Source: Streptomyces olivaceoviridis
GTDB taxonomy: Bacteria; Actinomycetota; Actinomycetes; Streptomycetales; Streptomycetaceae
Direction: 5' to 3'
NCBI RefSeq assembly: GCF_014650115.1
Contig: NZ_BMUI01000033.1
Span: 1 to 64,000 of the forward strand
Length of the DNA: 64,000 nucleotides
The position numbers were made by a program, and so were the translations under genes. This document shows positions 1 through 8,818 of the stretch, piece after piece (the first letter of the stretch is position 1; each line of letters begins with the position of its first letter). The notes beneath the pieces were generated by a model. That model did no database searches. It saw only the letters and a list, made by a program, of their open reading frames with translations, and was not told where the DNA came from.

Positions 1-1771
1 GAGCGCTCGCGTCCTCGACCATGTACGTGATGCGGTCAGCGGGATAGTCCGGATCCAGGGGAACGAACGCGGCACCCGCCTTCAAAATCCCCAGGACACT
101 GGCGATCAGATCCGGCGAGCGATCCAGACAGACAGCCACAAGAGTGTCCGCAGTGATACCCAAGCCGCGCAGGTGGTGGGCCAGCCGGTTCGCACGCGCG
201 TTGATCTCGGCGTAGCTCCACTCCTGGTCACCGTAGGCCACAGCCACCGCGTCCGGATCGCTGGTGACACGGTCTTCGATGAGCCGATGGATGGTCGCCG
301 CGTCCGGGTACGGGCCGGTGACACCATTCCAGTCGACCAGAAACTCCTGCCGCTCCCCCTCCGTCAGCATGTTCAGCTCCGACAGGCGGGCCCGCGGTGC
401 GGACGCCACCGACGCCGCCAGGGTGGCGAAGTGGCCGGCCATGCGCTCGATCGTCGCCCGCTCGAACAGATCCGTCCGGTACTCCAGCACCGCGCGCAGT
501 CCGTCTGCCGACTCGGCCGCCGTGAGCGTCAGGTCGAACTTGGCGACACCCCGCTCGATCTCGACCGGCTCGGTCCGCGTGCCCTCCAGCTCCCACGCCC
601 GGCCCTCCGCACTGCCGGGCGCCTGAAGCACGAACATCGTCTGGAAGAGCGGGTTGCGGGACAGGTCGCGGTCGGGGGCGAGTTCCTCCACGAGGCGTTC
701 GAAAGGCAGGTCCTGGTGGTCGTAGGCGCCGAGCGCCGTGTCCTTGACCCGGTCGAGGAGTTCGGTGAACGCCGGGTCGCCGGACAGGTCGGTGCGCAGG
801 ACGAGGGTGTTGACGAAGAAGCCGATCAGGTCCTCGGTCTCGGCACGGTTGCGGCCCGCGATCGGGGTACCCACCGCGATGTCGTCCTGACGGCAGTAAC
901 GGGCCAGGACGATCTGGAACAGGGACAGCAGGGCCATGAACAGACTCGCGCCCTGCTCGCTCGCCGTGGACCGCAGCGACTCCGCCACCTCCTGCGGCAC
1001 CGAGAAGGTGACGACGTCGCCGCCGCCGCTCGGCCGTGCCGGTCGCTGGTGGTCGGTGGGAAGTTCGAGCGGCGTCACCCGGGCCAGGCGCTCGCGCCAG
1101 TAGGCGAGGTGACGCTCCATCTCGGGACCGGCGAGCTGCTCGCGCTGCCAGACGGCGAAGTCCGCGTATTGGATGGCAAGTTCGGGCAGCGACGCCTCGC
1201 GTCCGGCGACGGCTGCCGCGTACAGCTCACGCAGTTCACGGGCCATGATCCCGGAGGACCAACCGTCCGACACTATGTGATGCACCGTCAACAACAGGAA
1301 GTGGTCGTCGTCCGCCAGCCGTACCACGTCGGCCCGCATGAGCCGTCCCGCGTCCAGGTCGAACGGACGCGTCGCCTCGGCGCGCAGCACTTCGCCGGCG
1401 CGCATCTCCGCGTCCGCCTCGGCCCGCAGGTCGTGGACCGTGACCTCCACCTGCCAGGGTGCGGTGATCACCTGCCGCGGTGTGCCGCTCTCGTCCGCCG
1501 GGAACGACGTCCTCAGCACCTCGTGCCGGGCGACCAGGCCCGACAGGGCCGTGCCCAGCGCGGCGACGTCCAGCGTGCCCCGCACCCGCAGCGCCGTGGG
1601 CACCAGGTACTCCGGGCTGTCCGGAGTCAACCGGTCCAGGAACCACAGCCGGTGCTGCGCGAACGACAACGGCAGCGGTCCGGCCTCCCGGTCACCGCGT
1701 GCGATCCGGGCCGCTTCCGCACGCCGCCGCATGCGGGACAGCAACCGTGCCTCGACCGAGTTCTCGCCCAT
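1..1771 (-). CDS. Non-ribosomal peptide synthetase, C-A start, truncated by left window edge
   Basis: This is the second gene of an NRPS operon and runs off the left edge after about 590 codons. The ATG at 1771 follows a GAGGA ribosome binding site and lies 47 bp after the stop of the upstream synthetase. A condensation domain fills about residues 30-450, with the active-site motif HHIVSDG near residue 169 and the opening PLSFAQHRLWFLDRL typical of the LCL class. An adenylation domain begins near residue 480 (CLDRSPDL, GAAFVPLDPDYPADR) but is cut before the core motifs that set specificity, so its amino acid cannot be read. Its condensation domain should take the chain from the last carrier domain of the upstream gene. 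Any thioesterase lies outside the window. Confidence 0.95.
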   Translation of the reverse strand, partial: MGENSVEARLLSRMRRRAEAARIARGDREAGPLPLSFAQHRLWFLDRLTPDSPEYLVPTALRVRGTLDVAALGTALSGLVARHEVLRTSFPADESGTPRQVITAPWQVEVTVHDLRAEADAEMRAGEVLRAEATRPFDLDAGRLMRADVVRLADDDHFLLLTVHHIVSDGWSSGIMARELRELYAAAVAGREASLPELAIQYADFAVWQREQLAGPEMERHLAYWRERLARVTPLELPTDHQRPARPSGGGDVVTFSVPQEVAESLRSTASEQGASLFMALLSLFQIVLARYCRQDDIAVGTPIAGRNRAETEDLIGFFVNTLVLRTDLSGDPAFTELLDRVKDTALGAYDHQDLPFERLVEELAPDRDLSRNPLFQTMFVLQAPGSAEGRAWELEGTRTEPVEIERGVAKFDLTLTAAESADGLRAVLEYRTDLFERATIERMAGHFATLAASVASAPRARLSELNMLTEGERQEFLVDWNGVTGPYPDAATIHRLIEDRVTSDPDAVAVAYGDQEWSYAEINARANRLAHHLRGLGITADTLVAVCLDRSPDLIASVLGILKAGAAFVPLDPDYPADRITYMVEDASA

Positions 1772-1818
1772 GATGTTCCGTCCTCTTCGTTTTCTGGTGT
1801 GGGCAACGGGCTGCTGGT

Positions 1819-4800
1819 TCAGGAATCCTGTTCCGGGGCGTCGAACAGTTCGACGAGCTGTTGCTTGATGCCGATGACGGTCGGCGACTGGAAGAGGCGT
1901 CGGAGGCTGATGCGCACTCCGGTCACCGACTCCACCTGGTTGACGAGTTGGATGGCGAGCAGGGAATGCCCGCCGGCCTCGAAGAACCCGTCGTGGATTC
2001 CCACGCGAGCGACGCCGAGCGCGGTGGCCATGATCGCGGCGATCTCCGCCTCGATCTCGTCCCTCGGCGCGGTGTATCCGGCGGTGCTGTCGCCGTCGCT
2101 CCCGGGAGCGGGCAGCGCCGCGTGGTCGACCTTGCCGTTCCGGTTGAGCGGCAGTTCCGGCAGGATGGCGAACGCGGACGGCATCATGGCCCGCGGCAGG
2201 CGTTCGGCGGCCCACTCGCGCAGCGCGCCGGCGTCCACCGTGCCGCCGGGCGCGGGTACGCAGTAGGCGACCAGCCGATTGTCGCCGGGCGTGTCCTCCC
2301 GGACCACCACCGCGCAGGTCCCGACCGCGTCATGGGTGAGCAGTGTCGCCTCGATCTCGCCGAGTTCGACCCGGACGCCGCGCAGCTTCACCTGGCGGTC
2401 GATGCGTCCCAGCAGGTCCAGTTCGCCGTCCGCGGTGAACCGGCCGAGATCGCCGGTGCGGTACATCCGGCCGCCGCGGAACGGGTCGGCGACGAAGCGC
2501 TCGGCGGTGAGGTCGGGCCGCCGGTGGTAACCGCGACCGACGCTGTCGCCGCCGAGGTACACCTCGCCGAGCACACCCGCGGGCACCGGGCGGCGGTCGG
2601 GGTCCAGGACGTACACCGTCTGGTTGACCATGGGACGGCCCGCGAGGACCGGTCCGGCCGGCCCCGTGCGCGGGGCCCGCCAGTACGTCGTGTCGACCGA
2701 GACCTCGGTGGCGCCGTACAAGTTGACGAGGTCACCGGGGAAGCGCTCGGTGAACCGGCTCACCAGTGTCGGCTGGAGCGGTTCGCCGCTGGCGAAGGCG
2801 TACCGCAGGTGTGTGCAGTCCCCGGGCCGTACCCGGGAGACGAACAGGTCCAGCAGGCTCGGCACGAAGTGCAGGCCGACGACGCGGTGGGCGCGCATCA
2901 GGCGGGACACCTCGGCCATGTCGAGCCGGTCGGAGCCGGGCACCAGCACGACCGTGGCACCCTGCCACAGGGGCCAGAAGATCTCGTAGGCCGAGACGTC
3001 GAAGGACAGCGGTGTGGCCTGGAGGAAGCCCTCGCCCTCGGCGAGCGGGAACGCGTGCTGCATTCCGGCCAGGTAGTTGACCACACCGCGGTGTTCGATG
3101 CGGACGCCCTTGGGGCGGCCTGTGGAGCCGCTGGTGTAGATCAGGTAGCACAGGTCGCCGGGGTCCGCGACGGGTTCCGGTGCCTGCGTGGGCAGGGTGT
3201 CCGGCAGGTCGGCGGGCCGGTCCACGCGGATGAGGTCCACGCCCTGCGGCAGCAGGGCGGCGTGCGCGGTGTCGGTGACGACCAGCGGCGCGCCCGAGTC
3301 CGCCACCAGGTACGCCAGCCGCTCCGCCGGGTGCTCCGGGTCGAGCGGGACGTAGGCGGCCCCGGCCTTCAGGATGCCCAGCAGCGTCCACACCATGGCG
3401 GGCGAGCGCTCCAGGCAGACGCCCACGGGTACGTCCGGCCCGACGCCCGGCACGGCGCGCAGCCGGTGGGCGAGGCGGTTGGCCCGCTCGTCGAGCTGAC
3501 GGTAGGTCAGGGTCTCGGTGCCGCAGACGACGGCCACCGCGTCCGTGTCCTGTGCCGCCCGCTGCTCGAACAGCCCGTGCAGGGTCGTCGTCGGGACGGG
3601 CGAGGCGGTGTCGTTCCATTCGGTGAGGATGCGGTGCCGCTCGCCCGCGTCCAGCATCTCCACCTCGGACAGCGTGCTGTGCGGGCGAGCCGTGGCCGCG
3701 GCAAGCAGGTTGGTGAAGTGCCCGGCCATGCGGCGCGCGGTGTCCTCGGTGAACAGGTCGTCGGCGTAGACGACGGCGCCGTCCAGCGTGCCGTCCGCAG
3801 CCTCCGCGAGGTACACCGACAGGTCGAACTTGGCGTTCCGGACCGGGGTCTCGACGGGTTCCGCCGACAGGCCCGGCAGGTTCCAGGCGTCCGCGCCCGG
3901 GGCGTTCTGCAAGGCGAACATCGTCTGGAACAGCGGGTTGCGGGACGGGTCGCGGTCGGGGGCGAGTTCCTCCACGAGGCGTTCGAAGGGCAGGTCCTGG
4001 TGGTCGTAGGCGCCGAGCGCGGTGTCCTTGACCCGGTCGAGCAGCTCGGTGAACGTCGGGTCGCCGGACAGGTCGGTGCGCAGGACGAGGGTGTTGACGA
4101 AGAAGCCGATCAGGTCCTCGGTCTCGGCACGGTTGCGGCCCGCGATCGGGGTGCCGACCGCGATGTCCCGCTGTCCGCTGTAGCGGGCCAGCAGCAGCTG
4201 GAAGGCCGCCAGCAGGGTCATGAACAGGCTCGCGCCGCACTCGGCGGACACCGCGCGGGCACGGGCGGCGACCTCGGCGGGCACCGAGAACCGGACCACC
4301 TCGCCCCGTCCGCCGCGTTCCGCCGGCCGGGCGTGGTCGGTCGGCAGCTCCAACGGCTCCAGTCCGGCCAGGCGTTCCGTCCAGTAGGCGAGTTGCCGCT
4401 CCAGCGGCGTCCCGGACAACCAGGCGCGCTGCCACACCGCGTAGTCGGCGTACTGCACCCGCAGCGGGCCGGGCCCGGACGTGTCGGACCGGTCCGACAC
4501 GGCTTCCGCGTACCGCGCGGACAGCTCGCGCACCAGCACGCCCACCGACCAGCCGTCGAAGGCGATGTGGTGCACGGTGACCGCCAGGACGCACTCCTCG
4601 TCGGCCAGCCGTACCAGCAGCGCGCGCAGCATCGGTCCGGTGCCGAGGTCGACCGGCCGCAGTCCGTCCTCGCGCAGTACTTCCGCCAGGGCGTCCTCGC
4701 GGGTGGTGGCGTCATCCACCCCGCGCAGGTCCCGTACCAGCATCCGCACCGGCCGCGCCGGGTCGATCAGCTGCACCGGCGAGCCCGCGGCGTCCGTGCC

Positions 4801-7800
4801 GAACCGGGTGCGCAGGATCTCGTGGCGTGCCACCACCGCGGTGAACGCGGCGTTCAGCGCGTCGATGTCCAGGGCGCCGCGGACACGGAAGGCGAAGGGC
4901 AGCAGGTACTCGGCCCGGTCCGGCTCCAACTGGTCCAGGAACCAGAGTCGTTGCTGCGCGAAGCTGAGCGGCGGCGGACCGCTGTCGCGCGGTACGGGCG
5001 GGATGCGGTCCGCGCCGGTGCCGTCCAGCTCCGTCACGGCCTCGGCCAGCAGCGCCGGGGTCGGCGCGCCGAACAGCGCGCGCACCGGGACATCGGCACC
5101 GAGCCGTCGGCGCAGCCGCGACACGACCTGGGTGGCCAGCAGCGAATGCCCGCCCAGCGCGAAGAAGTCGTCGTGCACGCCGATCCGGTCGACGCCCAGC
5201 ACCTCGGACCACACTTCGACCACCGTGCGTTCGGTGTCCGTGCGCGGCGCGGTGTAGACGGCGTCCAGTCCGGACCGGTCGGAGGCGGGGGCGGGGAGCG
5301 CCCGGCGGTCCGTCTTGCCGTTCGGGGTGAGTGGTACGCGCTCCAGCGGCACGAAGGCCGCGGGCACCATGTAGTCCGGCAGGTCGCGCCGGAGGTGGGC
5401 ACGCAGCGCGCTCGCGTCGAGGGGGCCCACGGGCACCACGTACGCCACCAGCCTCTGCGCTCCCGGAACGTCCTCGCGCAGCATGACGGTGGCGCCGGCG
5501 ACCGCGGGGTGAGCGAGCAGCGCCGTCTCGACCTCGCCCAGTTCGACGCGGTAGCCGCGCAGCTTGACCTGGTTGTCCGCGCGGCCCACGAACTCCAGCC
5601 GCCCGTCCGGCAACCATCGGGCCTGGTCACCGGTGCGGTAGACGCGCCGCGGTGCTCCGTCCACGTCCACGACGGTGAACTTCTCGTCGGTCAGCTCGGG
5701 CCGGTTGAGGTAGCCGCGGGCCAGTCCGGGGCAGTCGATCCACATCTCCCCCGGCACTCCCACCGGCACCGGCCGGCCGTGGCGGTCGACCACGAAGACC
5801 TTGGCGTTGGCGACCGGCCGGCCGATCGGCACCCGGTCGACGGGCCCGGTGATCCTGGCGGTTGTCGCCTCCTGCGCGGCCTCCGTGGGTCCGTAGCCGT
5901 TGACCAGGGGCACCGCGCAGTGCCGGAACCACTCCCGGACCTGCTCCCGCTGGAGCGCCTCGCCGCCGAGCCGGACCAGCCGCAGCTCCGGGCCCAACGC
6001 GTCCGGCCCGTCCAGGTCGGCGGCCAGAGCCCCGAACGCCGAGGGGGTGAGCCACGCCACCGTGACCCGGTGCTCGCGCAGCGCCTCCGCCAGCCGGCCC
6101 GGGTCCCAGGCGTCGTCGCGCAGTACCAGGCAGGCTCCCGAGATCAGCGGGGCGAACATCTGGCCCACCGATGAGTCGAACGCGATCGACGCGAACTGAA
6201 GGACCCGGTCGTCGGACGTGAGGCCCAGTTCACGGCGCGTCTCCCGCATCCGTGCGCGCAGCGCGCCGTGGGTGATCTGCACGCCCTTGGGGCGACCGGT
6301 GGAACCACTGGTGTAGATCACGTAGGCCACGTCGTCCGGACCGGCCTGCGCCACCGGACCGGTGGAGGCGGTGTACGACCCCTCCGGCCAGGATCCGTCC
6401 AGCAGCAGCGCCTGCGTGTGGGCGGGCAGGCGGCCGGTGTGCGCGGCCTGGGTGACGATCAGCGTGGCGCCGCTGTCCTCGACCATGTAGGCGAGCCGGT
6501 CCGTGGGGTACGCGGGGTCCAGCGGCACGTATGCCGCGCCCGCCTTGTGGATGCCGAGCAGGGCGCACACCATGTCGGTACCGCGGTCCAGGCAGACCGC
6601 GACCAGGGTGCCCGGCCCGGCACCGCGCTCCCGCAGCCGCCCGGCGATCCACTCGGCGCGCTCGTCGAGCTGCCGGTAGGTCAGCCGGCCGGTGCCGCAG
6701 GTCACGGCCGGCGCGTCCGGGTGGTGAGCGGTGCGCTCCTCGATCAGCCGGGTCACGGTCAGCGTGTCCGGGACGTCGGTGTCGGCGCCGTTCCACTCTC
6801 CGAGGATCGTGCGGCGCTCGGCGGCGGTCAGCATCTCCAGCTCGGACAGCCGGGCGTCCGGGGTGGCGCAGGCGGCGGCCAGCAGCGTCTCGAAGTGCCC
6901 GGCGAGCCGCACCATCGTGGCCTCGTCGAACAGGTCGGTGGAGTACACGAGGGTGCCGTCCAGAGCGCCGTCGGCGGCCTCGGTGGCGTAGAAGGTGAAG
7001 TCGAACTTGGAGTCCTGGGCGGACACGTCGAGCTGCCGCACGGTCAGGCCCGGCAGCTCCCACGACCGGCTGTCGGGGGTGTTCTGGAGGACGAACATCG
7101 TCTGGAACAGCGGGTTGCGCGACAGGTCCCGCTGCGGCGCCAGCTCCTCCACCAGGCGTTCGAAGGGCAGGTCCTGGTGGTCGTAGGCGCCGAGCGCGGT
7201 GTCCTTGACCCTGGCCAGCAGCTCGGTGAACGTCGGGTCGCCGGACAGGTCGGTACGCATGACCAGCGTGTTCACGAAGAAGCCGATCATGTTCTCGATC
7301 TCGGACCGGTTGCGGCCCGCGATCGGGGTGCCGACCGCGATGTCCTCCTGTCCGCTGTAGCGCGACAGCACCAGCTGGAAGACCGCCAGCAGGGTCATGA
7401 ACAGGCTCGCGCCGGTCTCCTTGGAGATCCTTCGGGCGCCGTCGGCGGTCTCCGCGGCCATGCGGAAGGTGAGCATGGCGCCCTTGCCGCTGTGCCGCGC
7501 CGGACGCCGGCGGTCGGTGGGCAGCTCCAGCGGTTCGGTGCCGGCCAGCCGGCCGCGCCAGTAGTCCAGTTGCCGCGCCAGCACGTCGCCGGTGAACCAC
7601 TGGCGCTGCCAGACCGCGAAGTCGGCGTACTGGAGCGGAGGTTCGGACAGGTCTGCGGTCCTGCCCGCGACCCGTGCGCCGTACAACTCGGTCAGCTCCC
7701 GGGACAGCACCCCCGCCGACCAGCCGTCGAAGACGATGTGATGCACCGTCAGGGCAAGGAGGTGCTCGTCGTCGGCCAGCCGGATCAGCAGCGCCCGCAC

Positions 7801-8562
7801 CACCGGTCCGGTGCCGAGGTCCATCGGGCGGAAGCCCTCGGTGTCCACGAGCGCGGTGGCCGCCTCCTCGCGCGCCTGGTCCCCGGTGACGGATCGCAGG
7901 TCGTGCACGGTGAGGGGCAGTGGCCTGGGCGGGTCGACGACCTGACCGGGGTTGCCGTCCGCGTCGCTGACGAAGCGGGTGCGCAGCACCTCGTGCCGGG
8001 CCACCAGCTCCGACAGCGACGCACGCAGCGCCGGGACGTCCAGCCGGCCATGGATGCGCAGACCCATGGGGATCAGGTATTCGGCCCGGCCGGGCTCCAA
8101 CTGGTCCAGGAACCACAGACGGCGCTGCGCGAACGACAGCGGCAGCGGACGCCGGTCCCGGGGCGCGCGGGGTATGACCGGAGCGTCGTCCGGAGCCCCG
8201 GCCGCCACCAGGGCACCCATGGCGTCCGCCGCCTCCTCGACATCGAAGTCGGCTGACTCGAGCAGCCGGCGGGCCCTCAACAGGGCCTCCTGCGCGAGGA
8301 AGGACGCCACCGCCCGCACTGTCAACGGCTCGGGCAGCGGTTCCGCGCCGAATTCCGAACCGAATTCATCCGCGATCCGGCGGGCCATTTCCTTCGCCTG
8401 CGAGCGGGTTCCGCCCAGCCGGAAGAATTCGTCTTCCGCCGCGGCCACCTCAGTGCCGATCACCGCGTTCCACACTGCGGCGACGCGGGCTTCAGCCGGG
8501 GAGAATCCGCCCTGCTCGGCCACCTGTCCGGAGGCCGCGGCCATCATCGGATTCGTCGTCAT
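1819..8562 (-). CDS. Non-ribosomal peptide synthetase, (T-like)-C-A-T-C-A-T
   Basis: This 2247-residue synthetase should add two amino acids. In order it has a carrier-like N-terminus (about 10-75), C (HHIVFDG near 276), A (YTSGSTGRPKG near 752), T (GGHSLL near 1140), C (HHIAFDG near 1333), A (YTSGSTGRPKG near 1813) and T (GGHSLL near 2201). There is no epimerase, methyltransferase or thioesterase. By-eye specificity residues are D-S-G-W-V-L-G-Q-E for the first A domain, which I do not recognise, and D-V-Y-H-A-A-L-V-D for the second, close to serine-type codes. The N-terminal carrier-like segment reads FFRLGGTRSQ, so the usual phosphopantetheine serine position is Arg. The chosen ATG at 8562 has GAGGA upstream. 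The open frame extends 104 codons further, but that stretch is Arg/Pro-rich and not protein-like. Confidence 0.93.
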   Translation of the reverse strand: MTTNPMMAAASGQVAEQGGFSPAEARVAAVWNAVIGTEVAAAEDEFFRLGGTRSQAKEMARRIADEFGSEFGAEPLPEPLTVRAVASFLAQEALLRARRLLESADFDVEEAADAMGALVAAGAPDDAPVIPRAPRDRRPLPLSFAQRRLWFLDQLEPGRAEYLIPMGLRIHGRLDVPALRASLSELVARHEVLRTRFVSDADGNPGQVVDPPRPLPLTVHDLRSVTGDQAREEAATALVDTEGFRPMDLGTGPVVRALLIRLADDEHLLALTVHHIVFDGWSAGVLSRELTELYGARVAGRTADLSEPPLQYADFAVWQRQWFTGDVLARQLDYWRGRLAGTEPLELPTDRRRPARHSGKGAMLTFRMAAETADGARRISKETGASLFMTLLAVFQLVLSRYSGQEDIAVGTPIAGRNRSEIENMIGFFVNTLVMRTDLSGDPTFTELLARVKDTALGAYDHQDLPFERLVEELAPQRDLSRNPLFQTMFVLQNTPDSRSWELPGLTVRQLDVSAQDSKFDFTFYATEAADGALDGTLVYSTDLFDEATMVRLAGHFETLLAAACATPDARLSELEMLTAAERRTILGEWNGADTDVPDTLTVTRLIEERTAHHPDAPAVTCGTGRLTYRQLDERAEWIAGRLRERGAGPGTLVAVCLDRGTDMVCALLGIHKAGAAYVPLDPAYPTDRLAYMVEDSGATLIVTQAAHTGRLPAHTQALLLDGSWPEGSYTASTGPVAQAGPDDVAYVIYTSGSTGRPKGVQITHGALRARMRETRRELGLTSDDRVLQFASIAFDSSVGQMFAPLISGACLVLRDDAWDPGRLAEALREHRVTVAWLTPSAFGALAADLDGPDALGPELRLVRLGGEALQREQVREWFRHCAVPLVNGYGPTEAAQEATTARITGPVDRVPIGRPVANAKVFVVDRHGRPVPVGVPGEMWIDCPGLARGYLNRPELTDEKFTVVDVDGAPRRVYRTGDQARWLPDGRLEFVGRADNQVKLRGYRVELGEVETALLAHPAVAGATVMLREDVPGAQRLVAYVVPVGPLDASALRAHLRRDLPDYMVPAAFVPLERVPLTPNGKTDRRALPAPASDRSGLDAVYTAPRTDTERTVVEVWSEVLGVDRIGVHDDFFALGGHSLLATQVVSRLRRRLGADVPVRALFGAPTPALLAEAVTELDGTGADRIPPVPRDSGPPPLSFAQQRLWFLDQLEPDRAEYLLPFAFRVRGALDIDALNAAFTAVVARHEILRTRFGTDAAGSPVQLIDPARPVRMLVRDLRGVDDATTREDALAEVLREDGLRPVDLGTGPMLRALLVRLADEECVLAVTVHHIAFDGWSVGVLVRELSARYAEAVSDRSDTSGPGPLRVQYADYAVWQRAWLSGTPLERQLAYWTERLAGLEPLELPTDHARPAERGGRGEVVRFSVPAEVAARARAVSAECGASLFMTLLAAFQLLLARYSGQRDIAVGTPIAGRNRAETEDLIGFFVNTLVLRTDLSGDPTFTELLDRVKDTALGAYDHQDLPFERLVEELAPDRDPSRNPLFQTMFALQNAPGADAWNLPGLSAEPVETPVRNAKFDLSVYLAEAADGTLDGAVVYADDLFTEDTARRMAGHFTNLLAAATARPHSTLSEVEMLDAGERHRILTEWNDTASPVPTTTLHGLFEQRAAQDTDAVAVVCGTETLTYRQLDERANRLAHRLRAVPGVGPDVPVGVCLERSPAMVWTLLGILKAGAAYVPLDPEHPAERLAYLVADSGAPLVVTDTAHAALLPQGVDLIRVDRPADLPDTLPTQAPEPVADPGDLCYLIYTSGSTGRPKGVRIEHRGVVNYLAGMQHAFPLAEGEGFLQATPLSFDVSAYEIFWPLWQGATVVLVPGSDRLDMAEVSRLMRAHRVVGLHFVPSLLDLFVSRVRPGDCTHLRYAFASGEPLQPTLVSRFTERFPGDLVNLYGATEVSVDTTYWRAPRTGPAGPVLAGRPMVNQTVYVLDPDRRPVPAGVLGEVYLGGDSVGRGYHRRPDLTAERFVADPFRGGRMYRTGDLGRFTADGELDLLGRIDRQVKLRGVRVELGEIEATLLTHDAVGTCAVVVREDTPGDNRLVAYCVPAPGGTVDAGALREWAAERLPRAMMPSAFAILPELPLNRNGKVDHAALPAPGSDGDSTAGYTAPRDEIEAEIAAIMATALGVARVGIHDGFFEAGGHSLLAIQLVNQVESVTGVRISLRRLFQSPTVIGIKQQLVELFDAPEQDS

Positions 8563-8659
8563 GTGTCCACCAGTTCCTCGTCGTCGACCGTTCGCGAAAA
8601 CCCTCGGAAACTCAGCCGAATCCGATGCTCGCAGAGCGATCACGGTGAGATAACTGGTT

Positions 8660-8705
8660 ACTTCTGCCCGCCGGACGTGGACACTTCTGCCCTCGGGCGT
8701 GGGCA
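8660..8705. repeat. Tandem 23-bp direct repeat upstream of the NRPS operon
   Basis: Two head-to-tail copies start at 8660 and 8683. The first ten bases (ACTTCTGCCC) are identical and a CGTGG follows in both. They sit about 100-145 bp upstream of the NRPS start, between it and the end of the exporter gene. That makes them a plausible operator or activator site for the NRPS operon, but a chance tandem duplication cannot be excluded. The rest of 8563-8818 holds no gene that I can see. Confidence 0.5.
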
Positions 8706-8818
8706 CGGGAGGTGCGCGCGCCGGGCGGAGTTCCGCGCGTCGGCGAGGCGGGCGCGGGGAGCGGGGCAGCCGGCCGGGGCGGTCCACCGCCCGGCCGGCG
8801 CCGGTTCCGTACCGCGGC

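Noticed and set aside
173..6174. Very long plus-strand open frames (up to about 1400 codons) opposite the NRPS genes
   Set aside because: They mirror the high third-position GC of the minus-strand NRPS genes, are rich in Arg, Gly, His and Val, and have no domain character.
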